The notes beneath the pieces were generated by a model, which was not told where the DNA came from, did no database searches, and saw only the letters and a program-made list of their open reading frames with translations. Both the position numbers and the translations under genes were made by a program. From assembly GCA_022826745.1 (NCBI GenBank), contig JAJDUI010000022.1, forward strand, positions 62,001 to 126,000: 64,000 nt of DNA, given 5' to 3'. Source of the DNA: Thermoanaerobaculia bacterium. Its GTDB lineage: Bacteria; Acidobacteriota; Thermoanaerobaculia; Multivoradales; Multivoraceae. Below, one piece after another: positions 1 through 9,427 of the stretch; within the stretch, counting starts at the first letter, position 1, and every line of letters starts with the position of its first letter.

Positions 1-43
1 GGCGCTGGCCTGTATCCTGCATGCAACTCGTCAGGCACTCGAC

Positions 44-2320
44 ATGACCAGAAGGCACGACACACCGCGCCGGCTGCCCTCAGGCCGGTTCCGGCTGCCC
101 ACGCTGACCGCGGGCCTCGCGAGTCTGGCGCTCTGCGCGGCGGCGGGTCAGCCCGCCGCTGCCCAGAGCCGCGCGCCCGAAGAACCGCCAGCGGCGGCCG
201 CGCACTCCGACCCGACCGCAGCCATCCCCGGGATCTGGATCCGGGACGAACGGCTGAGCGAGGATCCGGTCGAGAAACTGGAAGAGACCTACGGGCAGAC
301 CTTCGGCGGCGGGCCGGGCCGCTCGCCGGGCGCAAACCCCGGTGGCGGACGCACCGGCGGCCAGGGCGGCTTCGGGCGTGGGGGCTTCGGCGGCGGCCGA
401 GGCGGCAGGCAGCCCGGCAGCGCCCAGGACGGCCCATCGGGGATGCGCGAGATGGCGCGAGAACTCGCTGAACGGCTCGACGTGCTGCTGATCCGGATCG
501 ACGATCCCCAGCTCCTGATCCGCAACGCGAAGCGCGAGGACCGCATCCTGTATCTCGATGGCCGCGATATCGCCGACGGCTTCGGCGGCCGCAGCCGCGC
601 CCGCCTTCTCGGTGACTCGCTCGAGGTCGAGACTGCCTCCCAGGGGCGCCAGCGGATCGAGACCTTCTACCTGGAAGGCGATCGGCTCGTTCTGGTAACC
701 GACCTCCAGGGAGGACGTTTCGCCGATCTCTCGTTCCGCACCGTCTACGAGCGCTCGGGCGACGTACCCGCGGTGCCGATGCCGGCGCCGGCGGCACGGG
801 CGCGCGAGACCGCCGCGGTGCCCGACCAGAACGGCCTCGACAGGGCCGACCTCCTGCCGCCGGTCGAGGGCGGCAACCCGCGCCGGCGCCCGGAACGCGC
901 GGACACAGCCCGCAGCGCCCGCCCCGCGACGATCCGCATCCTGCCGCCGGAGCGCGGCTACCGCGAACTGCTGACCGGCCGCGTCATGATCCAGACCCTG
1001 ACGATCGACCCGCAGATCGCCATCGTCGAGTTCCTGCTCGACGGCGAACAGGTGGCACGCGTCACGACGCCGCCGTTCGAGGCGCGGATCAGACTCGACG
1101 ACCCGCCCCGCGAGCAGACCATCGAGGTTCGCGCGACCAGCGCCCGAGGCGCCCACGCGGGATCGGACAGGATCGTCCTGAATCGGCTCGATCCCCCGTT
1201 CGCGGTGAGGATCGCCGGCATCACGTCCGGCCAACTCGACGGCCAACCGGTTGTCCGGGTGGAGGCCGGCATCTCCGTCCCGCGCTCCGAAACCCTGGAA
1301 CGGGTCGAGTTCTACCGCACGGAACGGCTGGTCGCTTCGTTCGACGACTTCGAGGGTGAGGCCGGGCCCAGCGGCGTGCGCCCGGTGGCGGCCGACATCC
1401 CGACCTCGGGCGTCACGCCCCAGGACTTCGTCCGGGTCGTGGCACGCCTGGGAGACGGCCGGGAACTGGAGGACGTCGAACTGCTCCAGGGCGCCCAGTT
1501 CCAGGCCGAGGTCGACGTCCAGCTCGTCCAGCTCCAGGTACTGGTCGTCGATCGGGGCGGCAACCCGGTCGGCGAACTCAAGCCCGACGACTTCGAGGTC
1601 CGCGAGAACGGGGAGCGGCGCCAGGTCGAGAATCTCCACGTCTCGAACGACATCCCCCTGTCGCTGGGTCTGGCGATCGACTCGTCCGGCAGCATGGAGC
1701 CGATCTGGCGTCAGACGAACGCGATCGCCGAGGCGTTTCTCAATGGCGCCCTGACCTGGCGCGACCAGGCGTTCCTCGTCGACTTCGATTCGACGCTCCG
1801 CCTGGTGCAGCCGCTGACCGGCAGCAAGCCGCTGCTGGCGCGGGGACTGGAACGACTGTTCCCGCAAGGCAACACGGCTCTCTACGACGCGATCCTGTTC
1901 TCGCTGCTCCAGTACGGCGAGGCGCCCGGCCGACGTGCCCTGGTCGTCGTCACCGACGGCTTCGATTCGAACAGCCGCTCCGACCCGACGCGGGCGATCG
2001 ACTTCGGCAAGCGGCTGGGCGTGCCGGTCTACGTCGTCGCCATGCGCTCCCTGGGATTCGGCCCGACGACGATGGAGGACGCGAACCTCCGCAACAGCAT
2101 GCGGCTGATTACCGGGCCGACCGGCGGCCGTCTGTTCCAGATCGAGTCGATCGACCAGATGGCCAGCGTGTTCGACCACATCGAGGAGGAGTTGCGGCGC
2201 CAGTACGTGCTGACCTACTACAGCGAGCGGCCGCTCGGCTCGGCCGTCGAGCCGGAAGTCCGGATGACCCGAAGGGGACTCAGGGTGCGGAGCGCACTGC
2301 CGCTCGATGCGATCGAGTAG
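44..2320 (+). CDS. Secreted VWA-domain protein, paralog 1 of 3 (VWFA-related Acidobacterial family)
   Basis: A 758-residue protein with a basic, hydrophobic signal peptide (about residues 1-41, ending AAAQ). Then come an N-terminal module that begins PGIWIRDERLSEDPV, a Gly/Arg-rich insert at about residues 87-130, a second part of that module to about 250, and an Ig-like module starting IRILPPERGY near 297. The C-terminal VWA domain has the MIDAS motif DSSGS at residues 546-550, followed by GNTALYDA and VVTDG, so the metal site looks intact. The short lead-in VQLQVLVVDRGGNPV is typical of the Acidobacterial VWFA-related family. It is first of three tandem paralogs. Such proteins usually bind partners through a metal site; the partner here is unknown. 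No strong Shine-Dalgarno is visible before the ATG. Confidence 0.9.
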   Translation: MTRRHDTPRRLPSGRFRLPTLTAGLASLALCAAAGQPAAAQSRAPEEPPAAAAHSDPTAAIPGIWIRDERLSEDPVEKLEETYGQTFGGGPGRSPGANPGGGRTGGQGGFGRGGFGGGRGGRQPGSAQDGPSGMREMARELAERLDVLLIRIDDPQLLIRNAKREDRILYLDGRDIADGFGGRSRARLLGDSLEVETASQGRQRIETFYLEGDRLVLVTDLQGGRFADLSFRTVYERSGDVPAVPMPAPAARARETAAVPDQNGLDRADLLPPVEGGNPRRRPERADTARSARPATIRILPPERGYRELLTGRVMIQTLTIDPQIAIVEFLLDGEQVARVTTPPFEARIRLDDPPREQTIEVRATSARGAHAGSDRIVLNRLDPPFAVRIAGITSGQLDGQPVVRVEAGISVPRSETLERVEFYRTERLVASFDDFEGEAGPSGVRPVAADIPTSGVTPQDFVRVVARLGDGRELEDVELLQGAQFQAEVDVQLVQLQVLVVDRGGNPVGELKPDDFEVRENGERRQVENLHVSNDIPLSLGLAIDSSGSMEPIWRQTNAIAEAFLNGALTWRDQAFLVDFDSTLRLVQPLTGSKPLLARGLERLFPQGNTALYDAILFSLLQYGEAPGRRALVVVTDGFDSNSRSDPTRAIDFGKRLGVPVYVVAMRSLGFGPTTMEDANLRNSMRLITGPTGGRLFQIESIDQMASVFDHIEEELRRQYVLTYYSERPLGSAVEPEVRMTRRGLRVRSALPLDAIE

Positions 2321-2339
2321 CGGAGGCGGCGACGCCCCG

Positions 2340-4370
2340 ATGACGAGCCCTGATCGAGGGTGGGTGGAGCCCGCCAGGTTCGCGGCTATAGCGACACTGG
2401 CCCTGGCGACCCTTCTGCCGGAGCCGGGCGCGGGCCAGGTCTGGAGCGACCGGCTGCTCGGCATTCCGGGCGTCCGCGAGGACCTGCCGTTCTCCCTGCT
2501 TCTCGGCCCATGGGTCAGGAACGACTCGTACAGCGAGCATCCGGTCCGCAAGATCGACGCCCTGGGCCTTGACTCGGAGGACGACCTGTCCAGGATGCGC
2601 CTGGTGGCGCAGGCGATCGCCGAAAGCAACGCCACCCTCATGATCCGGATTCTCGAGAACGACGTGGTGCTGCTCGACAGCCGTGGCAGCACGCTTACCC
2701 TTCCGTACAACGGCAGGCAGCGGCGGCTCGGCGGCGGCTTCAGGGGGCGGGTCCTCGAGGCCGCCGATGCGCTCACGATCGAAATGGTCGCCCCCGACGG
2801 GCGGCAGGTCGACACCTTCTTTCGGGAGCGCGAGTGGCTCGTGCGATGGACGGACATCGAACCCCGCGGCCTGCCCCCGTTCCAGATCGACACGGTCTAC
2901 GAGCGGCCGGGACCGCCGCCCGACGCGGACTCTGTCGTGACCGAGCCACCGCCCGCCATCCGCATCGTGCCGCCTGAACGCGGCTACGGCGAACTGCTCA
3001 GCGGCCGGGTCGAGATCCAGACCCTGATCATCGACCCACGGATCGTCGAAGTCGAGTTCTTTCTCGACGACGAGAGAGTCAGGCGCGTCCGGAAGCGGCC
3101 CTTCGGGACTCGCATCCGCCTGGCCGACCCGCCTCGCCAGCAGAGGCTGGAAGTCCTCGCCTACGGCGAGAACCAGGTGTATCTCGGCGGTGACGAGTAC
3201 CTGCTAAACGTGGTGGACCGGCCCTTCACCGTCCGCATCGCGGCCATGGACAGTCTTCAGGTAGACGAAGCCGCAGCGATCCGGGTAACGACATCCCTTT
3301 CGCTGCCCCGCGCCGCGACGCTCGAGCAGGTCGAGTTCTACCGGAGCGACCTTCTCGTCGAGGCCGTGCGCAACTTTGGCGGACAGGCGGCCGCCGGCGC
3401 CCCGCGCACGATTCAGGTCGACGCGTTGATCGACGGCGGCCTGCCCGACGACTTCATCCGTGTCGTCGCGAAGCTCGCCGACGGCCGCGAGCGGGAAGAT
3501 GCCCAACTTCTCCAGGGCTCCGAGTACCAGAGCGAGATCGACATTCAGTTGGCCCAGTTCCAGGTGCTGGTGACGGATCGCGACGGCAATCCCGTGAGCG
3601 GGCTTTCGCCCGAGGACTTCGAGATACGCGAAGACGGCCGGAGCCGTCCGGCGGTCGCTCTCCGCACCGCCTATGACGTACCCCTCGTTCTGGGGCTCGC
3701 GATCGATTCGTCGGACAGCATGCTGCCCACCTGGAGTCGGCTGAAGTACATCGCGCGGAACTTCCTGGCGACCGCGTTGACACCGGGGGACCGGGCCTTC
3801 CTGGTCGACTTCGACGACACGGTGCGGCTCGTCCAGCCGCTGACGTCGGACCGGCCCCTGCTGTCCAAGCGACTCGACCGCCTGATCCCGATGGGCGGCA
3901 CGGCCCTGAACGATGGACTTCTCTTCTCCCTCCTCCAGTACCGCAGCGAGCCCGGCCGGCGGGCGCTGGTCGTCATCACCGACGGCGCCGATCAGCACAG
4001 CCGTTCCCGCCCCGAGCAGTCAAGCGACTTCGCGGAGCGGCTGGGCCTGCCGATCTACTTCATCGAGCTGGACAACTCCCGCGCGGGAACCTCCGATGCC
4101 GCCGCCAGGCGCCGCAACCGCGAGCGACTCCGGCGCATCGCCGAAGAGACGGGAGGACGCCTCTTCCACCTGGAGCTCCACGGCGGCACACGCTGGTGGG
4201 CCGAACCGATCGAACAGGTCTTCGAGCAGATCGAAGAGGACCTGAGACACCAACACGTCCTGACGTACTACACCGACCAGCCTCACGGAGCGCCGGTCGA
4301 GCCCGAGATCCGGGTCACCCGACGCGGGTTGAAGCGCAGGAGCGCTGTACCGTTGCCGGGGATCGAATAA
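2340..4370 (+). CDS. Secreted VWA-domain protein, paralog 2 of 3
   Basis: A 676-residue paralog of the preceding gene. The ATG at 2340 is preferred because GGAGG lies at 2322-2326 and the encoded N-terminus (MTSPDRGW, then a hydrophobic stretch ending GAGQ) is a good signal peptide. An upstream in-frame ATG at 2307 would overlap the previous gene. The order is N-terminal module (LGPWVRNDSYSEHPV), Ig-like module (IRIVPPERGY), then VWA with MIDAS DSSDS at residues 456-460, GGTALND and VITDG. The Gly-rich insert of paralog 1 is absent. The gap to the upstream stop is 19 bp, so co-transcription is likely. Function is unknown beyond probable metal-dependent protein binding outside the cytoplasm. 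Confidence 0.9.
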   Translation: MTSPDRGWVEPARFAAIATLALATLLPEPGAGQVWSDRLLGIPGVREDLPFSLLLGPWVRNDSYSEHPVRKIDALGLDSEDDLSRMRLVAQAIAESNATLMIRILENDVVLLDSRGSTLTLPYNGRQRRLGGGFRGRVLEAADALTIEMVAPDGRQVDTFFREREWLVRWTDIEPRGLPPFQIDTVYERPGPPPDADSVVTEPPPAIRIVPPERGYGELLSGRVEIQTLIIDPRIVEVEFFLDDERVRRVRKRPFGTRIRLADPPRQQRLEVLAYGENQVYLGGDEYLLNVVDRPFTVRIAAMDSLQVDEAAAIRVTTSLSLPRAATLEQVEFYRSDLLVEAVRNFGGQAAAGAPRTIQVDALIDGGLPDDFIRVVAKLADGREREDAQLLQGSEYQSEIDIQLAQFQVLVTDRDGNPVSGLSPEDFEIREDGRSRPAVALRTAYDVPLVLGLAIDSSDSMLPTWSRLKYIARNFLATALTPGDRAFLVDFDDTVRLVQPLTSDRPLLSKRLDRLIPMGGTALNDGLLFSLLQYRSEPGRRALVVITDGADQHSRSRPEQSSDFAERLGLPIYFIELDNSRAGTSDAAARRRNRERLRRIAEETGGRLFHLELHGGTRWWAEPIEQVFEQIEEDLRHQHVLTYYTDQPHGAPVEPEIRVTRRGLKRRSAVPLPGIE

Positions 4371-4385
4371 GTCAGGGAGACGCCG

Positions 4386-5972
4386 GTGAGGACTCCAGCG
4401 TCTTGCCGCTCCGGGCTGCCGATCACGGCCGCGTTCGTGATCGTGTCGGCGTTCTCCGACCCGGCGCCGACCCTTGCCCAGGACGCTGCTGCCAGGGCGC
4501 CGGGCGCGCAACGGAAGATGATCCATATCCTGCCGCCCACCCGCGGCTACCTTGAACCGTTCAGTGGCAGAGTCGAGATTCAGACCCTGATCATCCATCC
4601 GCTGATCACCGCGGTCGATTTCCTTCTCGACGGTAAGCAGAAGAGGCGGGTCAGGAAAAAGCCGTTCACCGGTCAAGTCAAACTGGCGCGGCCGCCCCGG
4701 AAACAGATCCTCGAAGTCCGCGGCTACAACGCGTTGGGGCAGCTCCTGGGCGCCGACCGTATGATCCTCAACGAGCCGGACGCACCGTTCGGCGTCCGGA
4801 TCACCGCCGTGCGGCGCTCGCAGGACACCGAGTACGACGCCGTCCGGATCGAGGCGGACGTCTCCGTGCCACGATCCGCGGAACTCGAACAGGTCGCGTT
4901 CTATCGTGGAGAACGCTTGGTGGAAACCGTGTCCCGGTTCGGCGCGGACGCCGTCCCCGGCGCCCCCCGCAAGATCCCGGTCGCCGGCCTGATGGAATAC
5001 GCCTCCACCGACGCATTCGTACGCGTTACGGCGACGCTCGCCGGCGGCCGTGAGTCGGAGGACGCCCAACTGCTCCAGGGCGCCGACTACCAGAGCGAGA
5101 TCGACGTCCAACTGGTCCAGTTCCAGCTACTGGTGACGGACCCCGACGGCAATCCCGTGAGCGGACTCTCGCCCGAAGACTTCGAGATCCGCGAGAACGG
5201 CCGGAAGCGCCCGGTGGCGGCCCTTCGCACCGCCAACGACGTGCCCCTGGTTCTCGGCCTGGCCATCGACACGTCGAACAGCATCGTACCCATCTGGCAC
5301 CAACTGAGGGGCGTGTCCGCCGCCTTCCTCGAGGCTGCCGTGTCACCCGGCGACAAGGCCTTCGTGGTCGATTTCGCCGGCACGGTCCGTCTGGCCTGCG
5401 AGCTGACCGACTACAAGCGCCTCCTCCTGAGCCGGGTGCGGTCGCTCATGCCCAGGTTGGGGACGGCGCTAAACGATGCGATCCTCTTTTCGCTGCTCCA
5501 GTACGGCGGCGAGCCCGGTCGCCGCGCGCTGGTCGTGGTTACCGACGGCTACGACCAGCACAGCCGATCCGAACGGGGACAATCAGCCGAGTTCGCGGAC
5601 CGGCTCGGCGTTCCGATCTACTTCATCCAGCTCGATCAGTCGAGCCACAAGGTCTTCTGGGGCAGTGGAACGAGAGGCCGCACCTACCTGAACATCAACC
5701 GAACGGCGAAGCAACGTCGATCGCGGGAACGCCTGGAGCGGATCAGCCAGCGGACCGGCGGAAGGCTCTTCACCATCGAGCTGCACACCAGCGACGCGCC
5801 CCTGGGAGAACGGCTTCAGCAGGTGTTCGACGTGATCCAGGACGACCTGAGCCACCAGTACGTCCTGACGTACTACACCGAACAACAGGGCGCAGCGGTC
5901 GAGCGCGAAGTCCGGTTGACCCGAAGCGGGCTCAGGCTGCGGAACGTCGTCTCGCTCGACGCGATCGACTAG
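4386..5972 (+). CDS. Secreted VWA-domain protein, paralog 3 of 3 (short form)
   Basis: A 528-residue paralog with a GTG start preceded by an AGGGAGA ribosome site and a signal peptide ending TLAQ. It goes directly from the signal peptide to the Ig-like module (IHILPPTRGY, near residue 40), so the N-terminal module of paralogs 1 and 2 is missing. The VWA domain keeps MIDAS DTSNS at 295-299, followed by GTALNDA and VVTDGYD. The DNA between genes 2 and 3 is only 15 bp. The similar lead-in VQLVQFQLLVTDPDGNPV confirms common ancestry, and the shorter form looks like loss of an N-terminal domain after tandem duplication. Partner and role are unknown. Confidence 0.88.
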   Translation: MRTPASCRSGLPITAAFVIVSAFSDPAPTLAQDAAARAPGAQRKMIHILPPTRGYLEPFSGRVEIQTLIIHPLITAVDFLLDGKQKRRVRKKPFTGQVKLARPPRKQILEVRGYNALGQLLGADRMILNEPDAPFGVRITAVRRSQDTEYDAVRIEADVSVPRSAELEQVAFYRGERLVETVSRFGADAVPGAPRKIPVAGLMEYASTDAFVRVTATLAGGRESEDAQLLQGADYQSEIDVQLVQFQLLVTDPDGNPVSGLSPEDFEIRENGRKRPVAALRTANDVPLVLGLAIDTSNSIVPIWHQLRGVSAAFLEAAVSPGDKAFVVDFAGTVRLACELTDYKRLLLSRVRSLMPRLGTALNDAILFSLLQYGGEPGRRALVVVTDGYDQHSRSERGQSAEFADRLGVPIYFIQLDQSSHKVFWGSGTRGRTYLNINRTAKQRRSRERLERISQRTGGRLFTIELHTSDAPLGERLQQVFDVIQDDLSHQYVLTYYTEQQGAAVEREVRLTRSGLRLRNVVSLDAID

Positions 5973-5990
5973 CGCCGCCCGACCGTCCGC

Positions 5991-6992
5991 CTACTGGCCG
6001 CCTGTCGCGGCCGCCTCCTGGGCGCGGGCGCCGGAGAGGATGTTCGTCAGGCCGTAGTTGCCCGCGTGGCAGGCGTACTCGAAGATCGGGTCCTCGGTCC
6101 GGGCGAGGCGGATCATCATCGTCCAGGGCTGGACCCAGGTCGCTTCGTCCTCGTAGGTGATTTGCCACTCGAGCACGTCCGGTGCGGTGCGGGTGAAGCG
6201 CTCCACGACCTTGAGGCGGTCCGTCGCCCGGCCGCTTGAGCCACCACCCGCGGAGTAGTTCTTCGTCTCGACCACCAGCGTGTCGCCCTCGAACCAACCG
6301 CGCGAGTTGCCGTGCCAGAGCCGCAGGTCGTCGGGAAGCGGCGCCTGCTCCGAGAGCGGAATGACCCGCACGTCGTGGATGAGCTCCTGCAGGATCGCTA
6401 CGTGGTCGCCGGTCTGGAAGAACTGGAAGTAGCTGTTGTAGCCGGCCAGCGTGTTCGGCACGCCGAAGGTGATGCAACGCACGCCGAGCGTCATGTCCTC
6501 GGGGCCGGCGGGGACCTCATCGCCATAGGCCACGGCCGCCCGCATGCGTTCCAGCGCCAGCTCCGTCAGGGCCGGAATGCGGCCGTTCGGCGGGTCGATC
6601 ACGAGGGACGTACGGTTGTCCAGTTCCCTGTCGACGAGCCAGAACGAGTTGTAGTTCCCGGTGACCTGGTCGAAGCCCCGGAACTCGGGATCCTCGAGCA
6701 CCCGCTGGATCAGGTAGTCACCGAGTAGGTCGCCGGCCTGAGAACCTTCCCTGATCTCCTCGAGCCGGCGTTTGAGGTCGGCCAGCTCCTCGTCCGTCAG
6801 GGTCGCCTTGTTGCCAAAGGCCTCCGGCCGCTCGAGCGGGGTGGCGCTGTTGTTGGCCCAGATGCCCTGGAAGTCGGGGTGCCCGTCGGCCGTGCGTGGC
6901 GTGGCCCACTCCTCCGCTGCGAGTACGCCGCCGGCCAGGAACAGGATCAGGAACAACGGTGTCAGAACACGGCCCGAACAACATCTCGCCAT
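5991..6992 (-). CDS. Secreted protein of unknown function (TADGHPDFQGIW family)
   Basis: A 333-residue protein with a signal peptide (MARCCSGRVLTPLFLILFLA, mature end near ALAAEEW). The start at 6992 is supported by a GAGGAGG site just upstream and by the signal peptide; the open frame itself extends further. The mature N-terminus carries RTADGHPDFQGIWANNS, a signature I know from a family of uncharacterised periplasmic proteins abundant in soil and marine Acidobacteria and Proteobacteria. The rest is consistent with a beta-rich fold (WHGNSRGWFEGDTLVVET). It is divergent from the fatty-acid oxidation gene and convergent with the VWA cluster. No catalytic motif is recognised. Confidence 0.75.
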   Translation of the reverse strand: MARCCSGRVLTPLFLILFLAGGVLAAEEWATPRTADGHPDFQGIWANNSATPLERPEAFGNKATLTDEELADLKRRLEEIREGSQAGDLLGDYLIQRVLEDPEFRGFDQVTGNYNSFWLVDRELDNRTSLVIDPPNGRIPALTELALERMRAAVAYGDEVPAGPEDMTLGVRCITFGVPNTLAGYNSYFQFFQTGDHVAILQELIHDVRVIPLSEQAPLPDDLRLWHGNSRGWFEGDTLVVETKNYSAGGGSSGRATDRLKVVERFTRTAPDVLEWQITYEDEATWVQPWTMMIRLARTEDPIFEYACHAGNYGLTNILSGARAQEAAATGGQ

Positions 6993-7078
6993 CGTCTCCG
7001 CCTCCTCGGTTGACTCAAGGGTCAGTATACGAGCGGGCGGGTATCCTCCCCGCGCCAGTCTCAAGGGAGAACACCGCC

Positions 7079-9181
7079 ATGCAGCTCAGCCAGTCCGTAG
7101 CGGTCGAACGTCACGAGGAGCCGGGACTCGGCGTGGTCGGCGCAATCTGGATCGACAACCCGCCGGTCAACGCGCTGAGTCAGCATGTGCGCGAAGGGCT
7201 CGCGGCGGCCGTACCAGCGGTTGCTGCCGACCCCGAGATGCAGGCGGCCGTCCTCGTCTGCCGTGGCAGGACCTTCATCGCCGGCGCCGACATTCGCGAG
7301 TTCGGCAAGCCGCGGCTCCCCCCGGACACGAACGAGGTGCGGCGGATGATCGAGAAGTCACCCAAGCCGTTCGTGGCCGCCATCCACGGCACGGCTCTGG
7401 GCGGAGGCCTCGAGATGGCGATGGCCTGCCACTTCCGGGTGGCCGACACGAAAGCGCGGCTCGGACTGCCCGAGGTCAAGCTCGGCATCCTGCCGGGCGG
7501 CGGCGGCACTCAACGACTGCCTCGGCTGGTCGGTGTGCCGCGGGCGCTCGAGATGATCACCAGCGGCGAGCACATCACCGCCGCGGAAGCGTTGGAACTG
7601 GGGCTCGTCGACGCGGTAGCGGGCAGCGAGGAGAAAGGCGGCCTCGCCGCCGGCGCGTTCCGCTTCGCCCTCCGTGCCGTGGCGGAGGGACGGGGCCTGC
7701 CCCGGGTGAGGGACATCGAGAGTCACCGCGCGGTGGTCCGGGAGAATCCGGGAATCTTCGACGATTTCAGGCGTCGCATCGCCCGCAGGACGCGCGGGTT
7801 CAATGCCCCCGAGGTTTGCATTCAATGCGTCGAGGCGGCGGCCGCGCTGCCGTTCGACGAGGGGCTCGCCCGCGAGGCCGAGCTGTCGCGGACCCTCCAT
7901 GCCGACCCGCAGTCGCGGGCACAGCGCTACTACTTCTTCGCCGAGCGCGCGGCGCGCAAGATTCCCGACATCCCCGCCGACACAACGGTCCGGGACATTC
8001 GCCGCGTCGGCGTGCTCGGCGCCGGCACGATGGGCGGCGGCATCTCGATGGCCTTCGCCAACGCAGGGTTTCCGGTATCGATCGTCGAACAGAACCGCGA
8101 CGCTCTCGACCGGGGTCTGGCCACGGTGCGGGGTAACTACGAGCGCAGCGCGGCGCGCGGACGCTTCACGGCCGACGAGGTCGAGGAGCGGATGGCGCTG
8201 CTCGACGGCGGCACGGACCAGGACGCGATCGCCGAGTGCGACCTCGTGATCGAGGCCGTGTTCGAGGACATGGAACTGAAGAAGCGCGTCTTCGGCCAGC
8301 TCGACCGGATCGCCAGGCCGGGCGCGTTGCTGGCCACGAACACCTCCTACCTGGACGTCAACGAGATCGGCGGCGTAACCGGCCGGCCCGAGGACGTCGT
8401 CGGCATGCACTTCTTCAGCCCCGCGAACATCATGAAGCTGGTCGAGGTCGTGCGCGGCGAGAAGTCCGCGCCCGACGCGATCGCGACCGCGATGTCGATC
8501 TCCCGGACCATCGGCAAGGTGCCGGCCCTGGTCGGCGTCTGCCACGGTTTCGTCGGCAACCGGATGCTCTTCCAGCGCCGCCTGCAGGCCGACCGGCTGG
8601 TGCTCGAGGGAGCGACGCCCTGGGACATCGACCGCGTGCTGTACGACTTCGGCATGCCGATGGGTCCGTTCCGGATGAGCGACCTGGCCGGGTTGGACGT
8701 GGGCTGGAGCGCGGCGACCTCGTCATCCAGCACGTTGCGGGAGATGCTCTGCGAGCGCGACCGTCGCGGACAGAAGACGGCGCGCGGCTACTACGTCTAC
8801 GACGCCGCGACGCGCGCCGCGGCGCCCGATCCGGAGGTCATGGACCTGGCCCGTGAGCTGGCCGGGCGGCTCGGCATCGAGCAGCGCGAGATCGACGACG
8901 AAGAGATCCTGAACCGCTGCCTGCTCTCCTCGGTCAACGAGGGAGCGAAGATCCTCGAAGAAGGCATCGCGATCCGCGCCAGCGACATCGACGTCATCTG
9001 GATCAACGGCTACGGCTGGCCGGTCTACCGCGGCGGTCCGATGTTCTGGGCCGACGAGTTCGGCCTCGACCGCATCGTCGACATCCTCGACGACTACGCC
9101 GCCCGCTTCGATGCCGACCAGTGGCGAGCGGCGCCGCTGTTGCGGGACGCGGCCGCCGGCGGCGGCCGTCTCAGCGGCTGA
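7079..9181 (+). CDS. Bifunctional enoyl-CoA hydratase / 3-hydroxyacyl-CoA dehydrogenase
   Basis: A 700-residue fused beta-oxidation enzyme, FadB/FadJ or peroxisomal-bifunctional-like. The N-terminal crotonase domain has GTALGGGLEMAMAC and GLPEVKLGILPGGGGTQRLPR, which supply the two catalytic glutamates and the oxyanion loop. The NAD-binding dehydrogenase domain begins near residue 306 with the Rossmann motif GVLGAGTMGGG, followed by GMHFFSPA containing the catalytic His and a C-terminal helical domain (GNRML, MGPFRMSDLAGLDVG). The ATG at 7079 has AAGGGAG 10 bases upstream. It should hydrate trans-2-enoyl-CoA and oxidise the 3-hydroxyacyl-CoA with NAD in the cytoplasm. No thiolase gene lies beside it. 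FadB-type versus FadJ-type cannot be decided here. Confidence 0.93.
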   Translation: MQLSQSVAVERHEEPGLGVVGAIWIDNPPVNALSQHVREGLAAAVPAVAADPEMQAAVLVCRGRTFIAGADIREFGKPRLPPDTNEVRRMIEKSPKPFVAAIHGTALGGGLEMAMACHFRVADTKARLGLPEVKLGILPGGGGTQRLPRLVGVPRALEMITSGEHITAAEALELGLVDAVAGSEEKGGLAAGAFRFALRAVAEGRGLPRVRDIESHRAVVRENPGIFDDFRRRIARRTRGFNAPEVCIQCVEAAAALPFDEGLAREAELSRTLHADPQSRAQRYYFFAERAARKIPDIPADTTVRDIRRVGVLGAGTMGGGISMAFANAGFPVSIVEQNRDALDRGLATVRGNYERSAARGRFTADEVEERMALLDGGTDQDAIAECDLVIEAVFEDMELKKRVFGQLDRIARPGALLATNTSYLDVNEIGGVTGRPEDVVGMHFFSPANIMKLVEVVRGEKSAPDAIATAMSISRTIGKVPALVGVCHGFVGNRMLFQRRLQADRLVLEGATPWDIDRVLYDFGMPMGPFRMSDLAGLDVGWSAATSSSSTLREMLCERDRRGQKTARGYYVYDAATRAAAPDPEVMDLARELAGRLGIEQREIDDEEILNRCLLSSVNEGAKILEEGIAIRASDIDVIWINGYGWPVYRGGPMFWADEFGLDRIVDILDDYAARFDADQWRAAPLLRDAAAGGGRLSG

Positions 9182-9211
9182 CGGCTCGGCGGTGTGCTAA
9201 CCCGCCTGCGT

Positions 9212-9371
9212 GGGCAGCGGGGAGAGGGTCGCAGGGGACGCTCACCCCTTCTTGATGGGTGTGGGGGTGGGGGTTCGCTGCGGTCGGCTTCGCTCCGGTA
9301 GGTCCCTGGTTACTGGAAGGATCTCGACAGTCGCTCGCCTTTAGCCCCCTGCGACCCTCTCCCCGCTGCCC
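9212..9371. repeat. 160-bp element bounded by perfect 26-bp inverted repeats
   Basis: The 26 bases at 9212-9237 (beginning GGGCAGCGGGGAGAGG) are the exact reverse complement of 9346-9371, leaving a 108-bp centre. The arms stop matching immediately outside on the left (T) and within a few bases inside. No flanking target-site duplication is obvious and no ORF is enclosed. It fills most of the gap between the beta-oxidation gene and the PQQ dehydrogenase. It could be a MITE or REP-like non-autonomous element, or a large transcriptional hairpin. Confidence 0.75.
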
Positions 9372-9427
9372 CCGAAGGCTGGCTGGCGTCGCCGAACGGG
9401 ACCAGACCTCGCTGCTACTGTTCGCCG

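Noticed and set aside
80..2893. A 937-codon open frame antisense to the first VWA genes
   Set aside because: The sense strand encodes recognisable domains with signal peptides. The antisense translation is Arg/Gly/His-rich with no domain, as expected from high-GC third positions.
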